Assembly (NCBI GenBank): GCA_944321015.1
Contig: CALUJS010000007.1
Span: 27,434 to 91,433 of the forward strand
Length of the DNA stretch: 64,000 nucleotides
Reading direction: 5' to 3'
From: an uncultured Phocaeicola sp.
Lineage (GTDB): Bacteria > Bacteroidota > Bacteroidia > Bacteroidales > Bacteroidaceae
Below are positions 1 to 7,893 of this stretch, one piece after another. The position numbers and the translations under genes are program-made. Positions within the stretch are counted from its first letter, which is position 1; every line of letters begins with the position of its first letter. The notes beneath the pieces were generated by a model that was not told the origin of the DNA, ran no database searches, and saw nothing but the letters and a program-made list of their open reading frames with translations.

Positions 1-91
1 CCTGCTGCAGGCGCTCCGAGCAGGATGCGTAGGTGTCCAACGCTTTCTGGCGTGGGGTGAACAGCTTTCCGATGAGTTTTGTTGTGTTCAT
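1..91 (-). CDS. Partial CDS (N-terminus only), possibly GH3-type adenylate-forming protein
   Basis: A minus-strand reading frame begins at the ATG at 89-91 and runs off the left edge, so only about 30 residues are visible (starting MNTTKLIGKLFTP, then RQKALDTYASCSERLQQ). The pattern of a short basic start, an aromatic/basic segment and an amphipathic helix resembles the N-terminus of the Bacteroides GH3 auxin-responsive-promoter-like acyl-adenylating proteins, but this is from memory and the fragment is too short to be sure. It is divergent from pfkA. A promoter-like TACTTTTG (minus strand, 118-125) lies about 27 nt upstream of the ATG, which supports a real gene start. Confidence 0.45.
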   Translation of the reverse strand, partial: MNTTKLIGKLFTPRQKALDTYASCSERLQQ

Positions 92-117
92 TGGGATAAT
101 GTGTTCTTTTTATCGGG

Positions 118-154
118 CAAAAGTAGCATAAAGATTCTAAAAGCCCTATCTTTA
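118..154. promoter_or_regulatory. Divergent promoter region for the left-edge gene and pfkA
   Basis: On the minus strand 118-125 reads TACTTTTG, a match to the Bacteroidota -7 consensus TAnnTTTG, serving the left-edge gene. On the plus strand 147-154 reads TATCTTTA, one base off the same consensus and 34 nt before the pfkA ATG. I see no convincing -33 TTTG for the plus-strand promoter. Confidence 0.5.
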
Positions 155-188
155 CACTTAAGTTTTAACGTATAGATACACGGTAGTC

Positions 189-1205
189 ATGAGAATAGGA
201 ATTTTAACCTCCGGAGGGGATTGTCCGGGCATTAATGCCACGATACGCGGCGTTTGTAAAACTGCCATAAACCATTATGGCATGGAGGTGATAGGTATAC
301 ACAGCGGCTTTCAGGGCTTGTTGGATAATGACATGGAGGCTTTCGATGCCGAACACCTGTCCGGGCTGTTGGGCATGGGAGGCACGGTGTTGGGCACTTC
401 GCGCGTGAAGCTCTTTCCTCGTCGGGGGTCGGATAATCATACCGAGAAGGCCATGCGCGCGATACAGACAATGGAACAGCAACGGCTGGATTGCCTGGTG
501 TGCATCGGGGGAAGCGGCACGCAGGCTACGGCTGCGCGCATTGCCGAGATGGGAGTCAATGTGGTCACCATCCCGCAGACCATTGACAATGATGTATGGG
601 GGACTGACTCGTCTATCGGATTTGATTCGGCAGTCGAAGTCGCTACTGAGGCCATCGACCGTCTGCATTCCACGGCCACTTCCCACAAGCGTGTGATGGT
701 CATCGAGGTTATGGGACATGAGGCCGGATGGCTGGCGCTGAACAGCGGCATGGCCGGCGGCGGTGACATCATCCTGCTGCCTGAGCTTTCTTACAAGATG
801 CGCAATCTGGGTAACGTCATCATTGACCGCCTGAAGCACGGCAAGCCTTACAGCATCGTGGTCGTGGCCGAAGGCATACAGATTGACGGGGGAAACCGCA
901 AACGCGCAGCCGAGTACATCGCCCAGGAGATAGAGTACGAGACGGGCTTTGAAACGCGCGAGACCGTGTTGGGCTATCTGCAGCGTGGCGGCACGCCTAC
1001 TTCGTTCGACCGCAATCTGGCCACGCTCATGGGCGGACATGCCACCGACCTGATTGTGGCACGGCAGTTTGGCCGCATGGTGGCTTTGCATGGCGAACGG
1101 ATAACTTCCGTGCCTTTGGCTGACGTGGCCGGCAGGCTGAAGTTGGTCACGCCTGAGGAAGACCTCATCGTGCAAGGCAAGAAAATGGGGGTGTGCTTTG
1201 GCTGA
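189..1205 (+). CDS. pfkA: 6-phosphofructokinase
   Basis: Phosphorylates fructose-6-phosphate to fructose-1,6-bisphosphate in cytoplasmic glycolysis. The 338-residue length is typical of short PfkA enzymes. The N-terminal nucleotide-binding loop (LTSGGDCPGIN, residues 6-16), the catalytic TIDND (131-135) and the substrate-binding MGHEAGW (175-181) are all visible. Two positions that separate ATP- from PPi-dependent enzymes are unusual: the usual GGDG reads GGSG (107-110), and the residue before TIDND is Gln (130) rather than Gly (ATP type) or Lys (PPi/mixed type). The phosphoryl donor is therefore not certain. It stands alone, divergent from the left-edge gene, with a TATCTTTA -7 box upstream. 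Confidence 0.93.
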   Translation: MRIGILTSGGDCPGINATIRGVCKTAINHYGMEVIGIHSGFQGLLDNDMEAFDAEHLSGLLGMGGTVLGTSRVKLFPRRGSDNHTEKAMRAIQTMEQQRLDCLVCIGGSGTQATAARIAEMGVNVVTIPQTIDNDVWGTDSSIGFDSAVEVATEAIDRLHSTATSHKRVMVIEVMGHEAGWLALNSGMAGGGDIILLPELSYKMRNLGNVIIDRLKHGKPYSIVVVAEGIQIDGGNRKRAAEYIAQEIEYETGFETRETVLGYLQRGGTPTSFDRNLATLMGGHATDLIVARQFGRMVALHGERITSVPLADVAGRLKLVTPEEDLIVQGKKMGVCFG

Positions 1206-1266
1206 ACGGCGTCTTTTCCGTTACTTTGCACTTTCATAACGTGTAAATATACCTTGGATATATATT

Positions 1267-2601
1267 ATGCAAGAATTCGAGCTGATAGCTAAAACATTTC
1301 AGGGGCTGGAGGAGGTTCTGGCCGGAGAGTTGACCCGGCTGGGGGCCAACAACGTGGAGATAGGAAGACGAATGGTGTCGTTTACCGGTGACAAGGAGAT
1401 GATGTATAGGGCCAACTTCGCATTGCGCACGGCCATACGCATCCTGAAGCCCATCAAGCACTTTCAGGCGACAACGGCCGACGAGGTGTATGAAGCCGTC
1501 AAGGGCATACCTTGGGAAGAATACCTCACACCGGAACAGAGCTTTGCCGTGGATGCCGTGGTGTTCTCCGATGAGTTCCGCCACTCCAAATTCGTGGCCT
1601 ACCGCGTGAAGGATGCCGTGGCCGATTACTTCCGTGAAAAGACGGGCAAACGTCCGTCGGTGCGCATAAACAATCCCGACCTTTCGCTTAATATTCATAT
1701 CGCACAGAGCCGCTGCACGCTGTCGCTCGACAGTTCGGGCGAGTCGCTCCACCGTCGCGGCTACCGGCAGGAAGCCGTCGAAGCGCCGCTCAACGAGGTG
1801 CTGGCCGCCGGCATGATACTTCTCACCGGATGGCATGGCGAGTGCGACCTCATCGACCCCATGTGCGGTTCGGGCACCATCCCCATCGAAGCCGCCCTCA
1901 TCGCCTGCAATATCGCTCCGGGCGTGTTCCGCAAAGAATATGCCTTTGAGAAATGGCGCGACTTCGACCGCGAGCTCTTCGACAAGGTCTACAACGACGA
2001 TTCCCAGGAACGCGAGTTCACCCACAAGATTTATGGTTACGACATCAACCGGCATGCCAACGAGATTGCCACCCGCAACGTGAAGGCTGCCGGAGTGGGA
2101 CGCTACGTGGAACTGGCCGTGCGCCCCATGGAAGAGTTCCAGCAGCCGCAGGACAAGGCCATCATGATAACTAACCCGCCTTATGGTGAGCGCATCTCGA
2201 CCAATGACCTGCTTGGACTGTATCGCACCATAGGCGAACGGCTGAAACACGCTTTTACGGGCAATGTGGCCTGGGTGCTCAGTTACCATGACGAGTGTTT
2301 CGACCAGATAGGGCTTAAGGCATCGGAAAAGATCGAGCTGTTTAACGGCTCGCTGGCCTGCCAGTTCCGCAAGTATCAGCTCTTCAGCGGCAGTTTCAAG
2401 AGCTACATGGAGGACAACGCCGACGGCTTCAAGACCTTGCGTCGCGAGAAAACCGAACGGAAACCCCGTCGCGAAGAACGCGGCCGTTCCCCTCGTCGCG
2501 AGTTCGCTCCGCGCGATGGCCGAGAAAAACCCGGACAACGTTATGAAAACAAGTATAAACGTCAAGAGAAAAAGTCTAAACCTTATGAAAACAAAGATTA
2601 A
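1267..2601 (+). CDS. THUMP-domain 23S rRNA guanine-N2 methyltransferase, RlmL N-terminal type
   Basis: Methylates a guanine of 23S rRNA using S-adenosylmethionine. The 444 residues correspond to the N-terminal half (m2G2445 activity) of E. coli RlmL. A THUMP RNA-binding region occupies roughly 45-155, followed by a Rossmann methyltransferase with the SAM loop DPMCGSGT (197-204) and the catalytic NPPYGER (303-309). From about residue 385 the protein ends in a low-complexity Arg/Lys/Glu tail that is probably disordered and RNA-binding; this is not part of the catalytic family core. A TTTG/TTACTTTG promoter lies at about 1198-1229. The 3' end overlaps the downstream dipeptidyl peptidase start by 17 bp, suggesting coupled translation. 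Confidence 0.9.
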   Translation: MQEFELIAKTFQGLEEVLAGELTRLGANNVEIGRRMVSFTGDKEMMYRANFALRTAIRILKPIKHFQATTADEVYEAVKGIPWEEYLTPEQSFAVDAVVFSDEFRHSKFVAYRVKDAVADYFREKTGKRPSVRINNPDLSLNIHIAQSRCTLSLDSSGESLHRRGYRQEAVEAPLNEVLAAGMILLTGWHGECDLIDPMCGSGTIPIEAALIACNIAPGVFRKEYAFEKWRDFDRELFDKVYNDDSQEREFTHKIYGYDINRHANEIATRNVKAAGVGRYVELAVRPMEEFQQPQDKAIMITNPPYGERISTNDLLGLYRTIGERLKHAFTGNVAWVLSYHDECFDQIGLKASEKIELFNGSLACQFRKYQLFSGSFKSYMEDNADGFKTLRREKTERKPRREERGRSPRREFAPRDGREKPGQRYENKYKRQEKKSKPYENKD

Positions 2602-4840
2602 CCTGACGCTGGCAGTGTTTCTGCTGTCGGCCCTTACCACCATGGCACAAAACCTGAAAAGCTTCACGCTGGAGGACCTCATTCCCGGCGGAAACAATTA
2701 CTTCAACTGCTCCATCAAGAACCTGTACGACGTGCAGTGGTGGGGCGACCGCTGCATTGTGCCCGATGCCGAGGAAATCAAGGCGGTCAATCCGCGCAAC
2801 GGCAAGGAGAACCTGCTCTTCACCGTGGGCGAGGCCAACCGCGACTTTGCCGCCTACACGGCAGTGAAGCTTCCTCGTGTGTTCAATCTCTACGGTACCA
2901 CATTCCCTGACCCCGACCGGCCCATTGCCGTGATACGTTTTCCCGAATATGTGGTATACTACAACTTCGAGTTCCGCCACGTGGACCACGTCATCGCCTT
3001 GGGCAAGGGCGCGGCCAACATCGACCTTGCTCCCGGAGGAGGCGCGGCCGCTTACACCGTGGGCGACTGCCTCTACGTGAGCCGCACGGCCAAGGCTGCC
3101 GACATCCGCTCGCTCAGTCCGGAGTTTGCCAATCCGGCCACGGCTCCGCAAGACCATGACCTGGTGTACGGACAGGCTGTGCACCGCAACGAGTTCGGCA
3201 TCATGAAAGGCACCTTCTGGAGCCCCAAGGGCAACCGTCTGGCCTATTACCGCATGAACCAGAGCATGGTGACCGACTATCCGCAGGTGAACATCGAGAC
3301 ACGCATCGCCACCATGGAGCCGGACAAGTATCCCATGGCGGGCATGACCAGCCACAAGGTCACTGTCGGCGTGTATGACCTCGCCACGGGCAAAAGCGTG
3401 GACCTCGAAGCCGGAGACCCCACCGACCGCTACTTCACCAACGTGAGCTGGAGCCCCGACGAGCAGAAAGTGTACGTCATCGAGCTGAACCGCGACCAGA
3501 ACTATGCCCAACTGGTGCGCTACGATGCTGCCACGGGCCATCGCGAAGCCGTCATCTACGAAGAGATGCATCCCAAGTACGTGGAGCCGCAGCAGCCTCT
3601 CACCTTCCTGCCGTGGGACGACTCGAAATTCATCTACCAGAGCCAGCGCGACGGATATAACCACCTCTACCTTTTTGACCTCGACACGCCCGTCACCCCC
3701 GAAGTGAAGCAGGCCGACGGCGGAGGCACCTGCAAGGAGACGGTGAAAGTGACCCCGCTCACCGAGGGCGAATGGTTGGTGCAAAGCATTCTGGGCTTCA
3801 ATGAGAAGAAAAAGGAAGTCTACATAGCCAGCACCGAAGTGTCGCCCATGCAGACCAACGTCTACGCCGTGAACGTGAAGAACGGACAACGCCGCGCCAT
3901 AGGCAACAGCGAAGGCGTGCATGCAGCCCGGCTTTCGGCCTCGGGCAATTACCTCATTGACAACTACTCCACGCCCGACGTGCCCCGCCGCATAGATCTC
4001 ATCGCCACAGCCGGAAACAAGGTGACCAAGACCCTCTTCACCGCCGACGACCCTTGGAAGGGATTCAACGTGCCCGAGATAGAGACCGGCACCATCAAGG
4101 CTGCCGACGGCGAGACCGACCTCTACTACCGTCTCATCAAGCCTGTGAACTTCGACCCTGCCAAAAAATATCCCGCCATCATCTACGTTTACGGAGGTCC
4201 GCACGCACAGATGTTGCAGAACAACTTCCGCTACGCCGCACGCGGGTGGGACATCTACATGGCCCAGCTGGGCTACGTGATGCTCACCATCGACAACCGT
4301 GGCAGCTCCAACCGCGGACTGGCGTTTGAGAACTGCACCTTCCGCCAGCTGGGCACCGAGGAGATGAAAGACCAGATGAAAGGCGTGGAGCTGCTCAAGA
4401 GCCTGTCCTACGTGGATGCCGACCGTCTGGGCGTGCATGGCTGGAGCTTCGGCGGCTTCATGACCACCAACCTGATGCTCACGCACCCCGACGTGTTCAA
4501 GGTGGCCGTGGCCGGAGGCCCCGTCATCGACTGGAAATATTATGAGGTGATGTACGGCGAGCGCTACATGGACACCCCCGAAGCCAACCCCGAAGGCTAC
4601 AAGAATGCCGACCTGAAGCAGAAGGCGGGCAACCTGAAAGGCCGTCTGGAGCTGATTATCGGCGGCAACGACCCCACCTGCGTGCCGCAACACACGCTGT
4701 CGTTCATCCGCGCCTGCATCGACGCGGGCACGCACCCCGACCTCTTCATCTATCCCGGACAGGGACACAACATGGTGGGACGCGACCGTGTGCACCTGCA
4801 TGAACACATCACCCGCTACTTCGAGGATCATTTGAAGTAA
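2585..4840 (+). CDS. Dipeptidyl peptidase IV, S9B family, secreted
   Basis: Serine exopeptidase that removes X-Pro dipeptides from peptide N-termini. I start it at the ATG at 2585, inside the upstream gene's 3' end, because this gives a signal peptide (MKTKINLTLAVFLLSALTTMA); the frame is open further upstream to 2516 but that adds a charged leader. The N-terminal two thirds is the DPP4 beta-propeller. The C-terminal alpha/beta-hydrolase carries GWSFGG (nucleophile Ser621), GGNDP (Asp696) and GQGHNM (His728), a complete triad. The 751-residue length suits bacterial DPP IV. Expected location is periplasm or cell surface, in peptide utilisation. Confidence 0.93.
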   Translation: MKTKINLTLAVFLLSALTTMAQNLKSFTLEDLIPGGNNYFNCSIKNLYDVQWWGDRCIVPDAEEIKAVNPRNGKENLLFTVGEANRDFAAYTAVKLPRVFNLYGTTFPDPDRPIAVIRFPEYVVYYNFEFRHVDHVIALGKGAANIDLAPGGGAAAYTVGDCLYVSRTAKAADIRSLSPEFANPATAPQDHDLVYGQAVHRNEFGIMKGTFWSPKGNRLAYYRMNQSMVTDYPQVNIETRIATMEPDKYPMAGMTSHKVTVGVYDLATGKSVDLEAGDPTDRYFTNVSWSPDEQKVYVIELNRDQNYAQLVRYDAATGHREAVIYEEMHPKYVEPQQPLTFLPWDDSKFIYQSQRDGYNHLYLFDLDTPVTPEVKQADGGGTCKETVKVTPLTEGEWLVQSILGFNEKKKEVYIASTEVSPMQTNVYAVNVKNGQRRAIGNSEGVHAARLSASGNYLIDNYSTPDVPRRIDLIATAGNKVTKTLFTADDPWKGFNVPEIETGTIKAADGETDLYYRLIKPVNFDPAKKYPAIIYVYGGPHAQMLQNNFRYAARGWDIYMAQLGYVMLTIDNRGSSNRGLAFENCTFRQLGTEEMKDQMKGVELLKSLSYVDADRLGVHGWSFGGFMTTNLMLTHPDVFKVAVAGGPVIDWKYYEVMYGERYMDTPEANPEGYKNADLKQKAGNLKGRLELIIGGNDPTCVPQHTLSFIRACIDAGTHPDLFIYPGQGHNMVGRDRVHLHEHITRYFEDHLK

Positions 4841-4922
4841 GTGGACGAGTCAACAAGGGACTAGCATACCCCGTGACGGACAACCATACACAATATAAAA
4901 ACAGACAAAGAACCTATACATT

Positions 4923-6191
4923 ATGAAACTTCTATTACTTGGTTCGGGCGGACGCGAGCACGCGCTGGCTTGGAAGATAGCCCAAAGCCCGAAAGTGGAA
5001 CAGCTTTACATAGCGCCCGGCAATGCCGGAACAGCCCTCGTGGGCGAGAATGTGCCCATCAAGGCCGACGATTTTGACGCCATAGGCCGCTTCGTGCTGG
5101 AGCAGGGCGTGGGCATGGTGGTGGTCGGCCCTGAAGACCCGCTGGTGAAAGGCATTTACGACTACTTCAAGGCCGACCCGCGGTTGGCCGCCATCCCCGT
5201 CATCGGCCCGTCAAAAGCCGGAGCGGTGCTCGAAGGCAGCAAGGAGTTTGCCAAGGGCTTCATGGAACGCCACGGCATCCCCACGGCACGTTACCGCAGC
5301 TTCACGGCCGACCGCGTGGATGAAGGCTGCGCTTTCCTTGAGACCCTGCAGGCCCCCTATGTGCTCAAGGCCGACGGACTCTGCGCCGGCAAGGGCGTGC
5401 TCATCGTGCCCACGCTCGACGAGGCCAAGCGCGAGCTGCACCAGATGCTCGACGGCATGTTCGGCCAGGCATCGGCCAAAGTAGTCATCGAGGAGTTCCT
5501 CAGCGGCATAGAGTGCTCGGTGTTCGTGCTCACCGACGGCAAGAATTACAAGATACTGCCCGAAGCGAAGGACTACAAGCGCATAGGCGAGGGCGACAAA
5601 GGACTGAATACCGGCGGCATGGGTTCCGTGTCGCCCGTCCCCTTTGCCGACGAGACATGGATGCGGAAGGTGGAAGACCGCATCATCCGTCCCACCGTGG
5701 AGGGACTGGCCGCCGAGGGTATCGACTACAAAGGCTTTATCTTCTTCGGCCTGATTAACGTGGGCGGCGACCCGATGGTCATCGAATACAACGTCCGCAT
5801 GGGCGACCCCGAGACCGAAAGTGTGATGTTGCGTGTCAAGAGCGACCTAGTGGACCTCTTCGAAGGCGTGGCTGCGGGCGACCTCGACCGTCGCACGCTG
5901 GAGATTGACCCCCGCTCGGCGGTGTGCGTCATGCTCGTGTCCGGCGGATATCCCGAGGCATACGACAAGGGTTATCCCATCACAGGCATAGGCGACGTGG
6001 ACGACAGCATCGTGTTCCATGCCGGTACGGCTTTGAAGGACGGCCGGGTGGTGACGGCCGGCGGACGTGTCATCGCCGTCAGCTCCTACGGCACGGACAA
6101 GGCCGACGCTTTGGCGCGCTCGTTCCGCAACGCGCAGAAAATCGACTTCGAGAAGCGTTACTTCCGTTCCGACATAGGATTTGACCTTTAA
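4923..6191 (+). CDS. purD: Phosphoribosylamine-glycine ligase
   Basis: Second step of purine synthesis: joins glycine to phosphoribosylamine with ATP to give GAR. The protein opens with the PurD N-domain ([15 protein letters not shown]), followed by an ATP-grasp domain with [11 protein letters not shown] (about 149-159), the metal-binding region [12 protein letters not shown] and a C-terminal domain. The 422-residue length is normal. It follows the peptidase gene by 82 bp; those 82 bp contain the word GACGAGTCAACAAGG of a local intergenic repeat family. Confidence 0.96.
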   Translation: MKLLLLGSGGREHALAWKIAQSPKVEQLYIAPGNAGTALVGENVPIKADDFDAIGRFVLEQGVGMVVVGPEDPLVKGIYDYFKADPRLAAIPVIGPSKAGAVLEGSKEFAKGFMERHGIPTARYRSFTADRVDEGCAFLETLQAPYVLKADGLCAGKGVLIVPTLDEAKRELHQMLDGMFGQASAKVVIEEFLSGIECSVFVLTDGKNYKILPEAKDYKRIGEGDKGLNTGGMGSVSPVPFADETWMRKVEDRIIRPTVEGLAAEGIDYKGFIFFGLINVGGDPMVIEYNVRMGDPETESVMLRVKSDLVDLFEGVAAGDLDRRTLEIDPRSAVCVMLVSGGYPEAYDKGYPITGIGDVDDSIVFHAGTALKDGRVVTAGGRVIAVSSYGTDKADALARSFRNAQKIDFEKRYFRSDIGFDL

Positions 6192-6336
6192 TGTTTGGGG
6201 GACGAGATTTCAGTTGACGAGGGGACAAGGAGACTAGCCTTCCTTGTCTGCTTGTCTCCTCGTCGACTTGTCTGCTTGTTGACTCGTTCCCTGAATTCTC
6301 CTCTTCTGAACCCTCGTCAACTCATCACCTGAAAAA
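6192..6336. repeat. Intergenic GACGAG/GACAAG word repeat with dyad symmetry
   Basis: The spacer between purD and the next gene is built almost wholly from variants of the words GACGAG and GACAAG and their complements (CTCGTC, CTTGTC), in plus orientation to about 6237 and then in complement, so the RNA could fold back on itself. Related words occur at 4843-4858, 30530-30595 and 42345-42377. This is a direct observation; the element's origin and role are unknown to me. Confidence 0.55.
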
Positions 6337-7332
6337 GTGACTCAGAAACACTACTTGGACAGACTGGCCACGGGAAAACTTCCGTTGCTTGTGTGCGTCG
6401 TGGCGGCATCGGCCTATTGGTGGCTGGTGCCCGTGGAAGCGTCTGCGCCCGAGTCCGGCAGCTTGTGGGGACGTCTGCTGGCCTTTCTTCCGGCGGGCGT
6501 CTGTGCGGCGGCGGGTTACGTGTTGTCGGCCCTGGGGATAATCCTGCTGGCTGTTCTCACCGTGAGCCATGCGCTCATCCGGGTGCAGTCCACGTTCTAC
6601 ATGGGGCTGTATGCCTTGCTGTCGGCCTGCCTGTTGCCTCATGTGGTTCAGGCCGGGCAGGTGTGGGCGTGTTGTCTGGCGCTCATGTTTCTGTCGCTGT
6701 TTCACACCTATCAGCGTGTGGAGCCGGTGGATGACGTGTTTCGCGGGTTCTTCTTCTATGGCGTGGGCGTGTTGTTTTTTCCGCAAGGCGTTTGGTTGTT
6801 GCCTTTTCTGCTGGGCATGCAGGCGTGGTTTCACAACGTTACGCTGCGCACCTTCTTTGCTGCGCTGTTGGGGGCATGCCTTCCGGCCTGGTTCCTGTTG
6901 GCCTATGCTTACGGGCTGGATGACATGGAGCTGCTTCGGCGCACGTTGGGCCGGGCCGTCGATTTCAAGGCGATCGACTATGCCGGTGTCGGGCCGACGC
7001 GCTGGGTTGGACTGGGCGTTGTCGTGGCGCTGACCTTGTGGTGCTGCGTGTGTTATGCGGGTCGCAGCTATCAGGATAAGATACGCACGCGCCTGTTCCT
7101 TTATTATGTCATGACCGTAGAGGCGATTTGCCTGTTGTTTTTCTTTCTGCAGCCGCAGCATTACGACATGCTGGTCGGCGGGGGCGTGGTGCCTTGCAGC
7201 AGCCTGCTCGCGGGACAATATTTCGCCGTCAACCGCGACCGCCGCGCTTTCGTGGCGTCCGTCGTGACGCTTGTTTTGCTGGCGGCTCTTTATGCGTTCA
7301 ACCTATGGATACGGCTCTTCAGTTTCTCCTAG
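6337..7332 (+). CDS. Multi-pass membrane protein of unknown function
   Basis: 331 residues, starting at a GTG (6337). I do not recognise the family with confidence. Most of the chain is hydrophobic, with about nine or ten likely membrane helices, the first at residues 15-35 after a short basic N-terminus, and short charged loops. A composition rich in Leu, Val, Phe, Trp and Tyr and the absence of soluble domains suggest an inner-membrane protein. The downstream DedA gene starts inside its last 28 bp, so the two are probably translated together. No catalytic motif is visible. Confidence 0.7.
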   Translation: MTQKHYLDRLATGKLPLLVCVVAASAYWWLVPVEASAPESGSLWGRLLAFLPAGVCAAAGYVLSALGIILLAVLTVSHALIRVQSTFYMGLYALLSACLLPHVVQAGQVWACCLALMFLSLFHTYQRVEPVDDVFRGFFFYGVGVLFFPQGVWLLPFLLGMQAWFHNVTLRTFFAALLGACLPAWFLLAYAYGLDDMELLRRTLGRAVDFKAIDYAGVGPTRWVGLGVVVALTLWCCVCYAGRSYQDKIRTRLFLYYVMTVEAICLLFFFLQPQHYDMLVGGGVVPCSSLLAGQYFAVNRDRRAFVASVVTLVLLAALYAFNLWIRLFSFS

Positions 7333-7769
7333 ATTACGGCTATGCGGGCATGTTTCTGGCCGCCTTTCTGGCGGGCAGCATCCTGCCGTTCAGCTCCGAG
7401 GCTTTGCTCGTGGCTTTTGTGCGCATGGGGCTCGACCCCGTGCTTACCGTTGTCTGTGCCACGGCCGGCAATACGGCCGGCTCCATGACATGCTACTGGA
7501 TTGGCCATTTGGGCAAGATGGATTACGTCGAACGCTGGCTGAAGGTGAAGCCCGAGAAGCTGGCCCGTGCCGAACGGTTCATCCGGGGGCGCGGGGCGTG
7601 GATGGCGTTCTTCTCTTTCCTGCCCGTCATTGGCGACGGCATCGCCATCGTGCTGGGCCTGATGCGCGCCAACCTGCCCGTCACGGTGTTGTCCATGACG
7701 TTGGGCAAGCTCTTGCGCTATGTCTTGTTGGTGCTGGCCGCCGAGGGCGTCGTGCGGCTGGTCTTCTAA
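7305..7769 (+). CDS. DedA/SNARE-associated (VTT) family membrane protein, YqaA-like
   Basis: 154 residues from the ATG at 7305. The frame is open upstream, but that stretch overlaps the previous gene and looks non-coding. Features of the DedA/VTT superfamily are visible: an N-terminal helix, the re-entrant-like segment with AGSILPFSSEALL (about 23-35), a central TAGNTAGSM...YWIG motif and a late FLPVIGDGIAIVLGL segment. Family members are lipid-flipping or lipid-homeostasis proteins of the inner membrane; the short YqaA branch is poorly characterised. It overlaps the upstream membrane protein by 28 bp and is followed by a 22-bp repeat array. Confidence 0.85.
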   Translation: MDTALQFLLDYGYAGMFLAAFLAGSILPFSSEALLVAFVRMGLDPVLTVVCATAGNTAGSMTCYWIGHLGKMDYVERWLKVKPEKLARAERFIRGRGAWMAFFSFLPVIGDGIAIVLGLMRANLPVTVLSMTLGKLLRYVLLVLAAEGVVRLVF

Positions 7770-7780
7770 TTTTAACGGGG

Positions 7781-7868
7781 CATATGGAGGCTCGTGAGCG
7801 TGCATATGGCCGCTCGCGTCTGCGCATATGGACGCTTACGCCCGGGCATATGAAGGCGTAAGCGTCGT
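7781..7868. repeat. 22-bp palindrome array A (4 units)
   Basis: CATATG occurs at 7781, 7803, 7825 and 7847, exactly 22 bp apart. The 16-bp interiors are variants of a GC-rich palindrome centred on CTCGCGAG (for example GCTCGTGAGC and GGCGTAAGCG). The array lies 12 bp after the DedA stop codon and 25 bp beyond the end of the convergent TrkA-N/RyR gene, so it is 3' of both genes. It belongs to the same family as the arrays at 16131, 19954, 25250 and 62303. Confidence 0.9.
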
Positions 7869-7893
7869 CAATCGTAGTATGGTCGGCTTGGTC

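Noticed and set aside
7781..7868. 22-bp arrays as short CRISPR arrays
   Set aside because: Units are directly abutting, with no unique spacers of 30 nt or more, and no cas gene is in the window.
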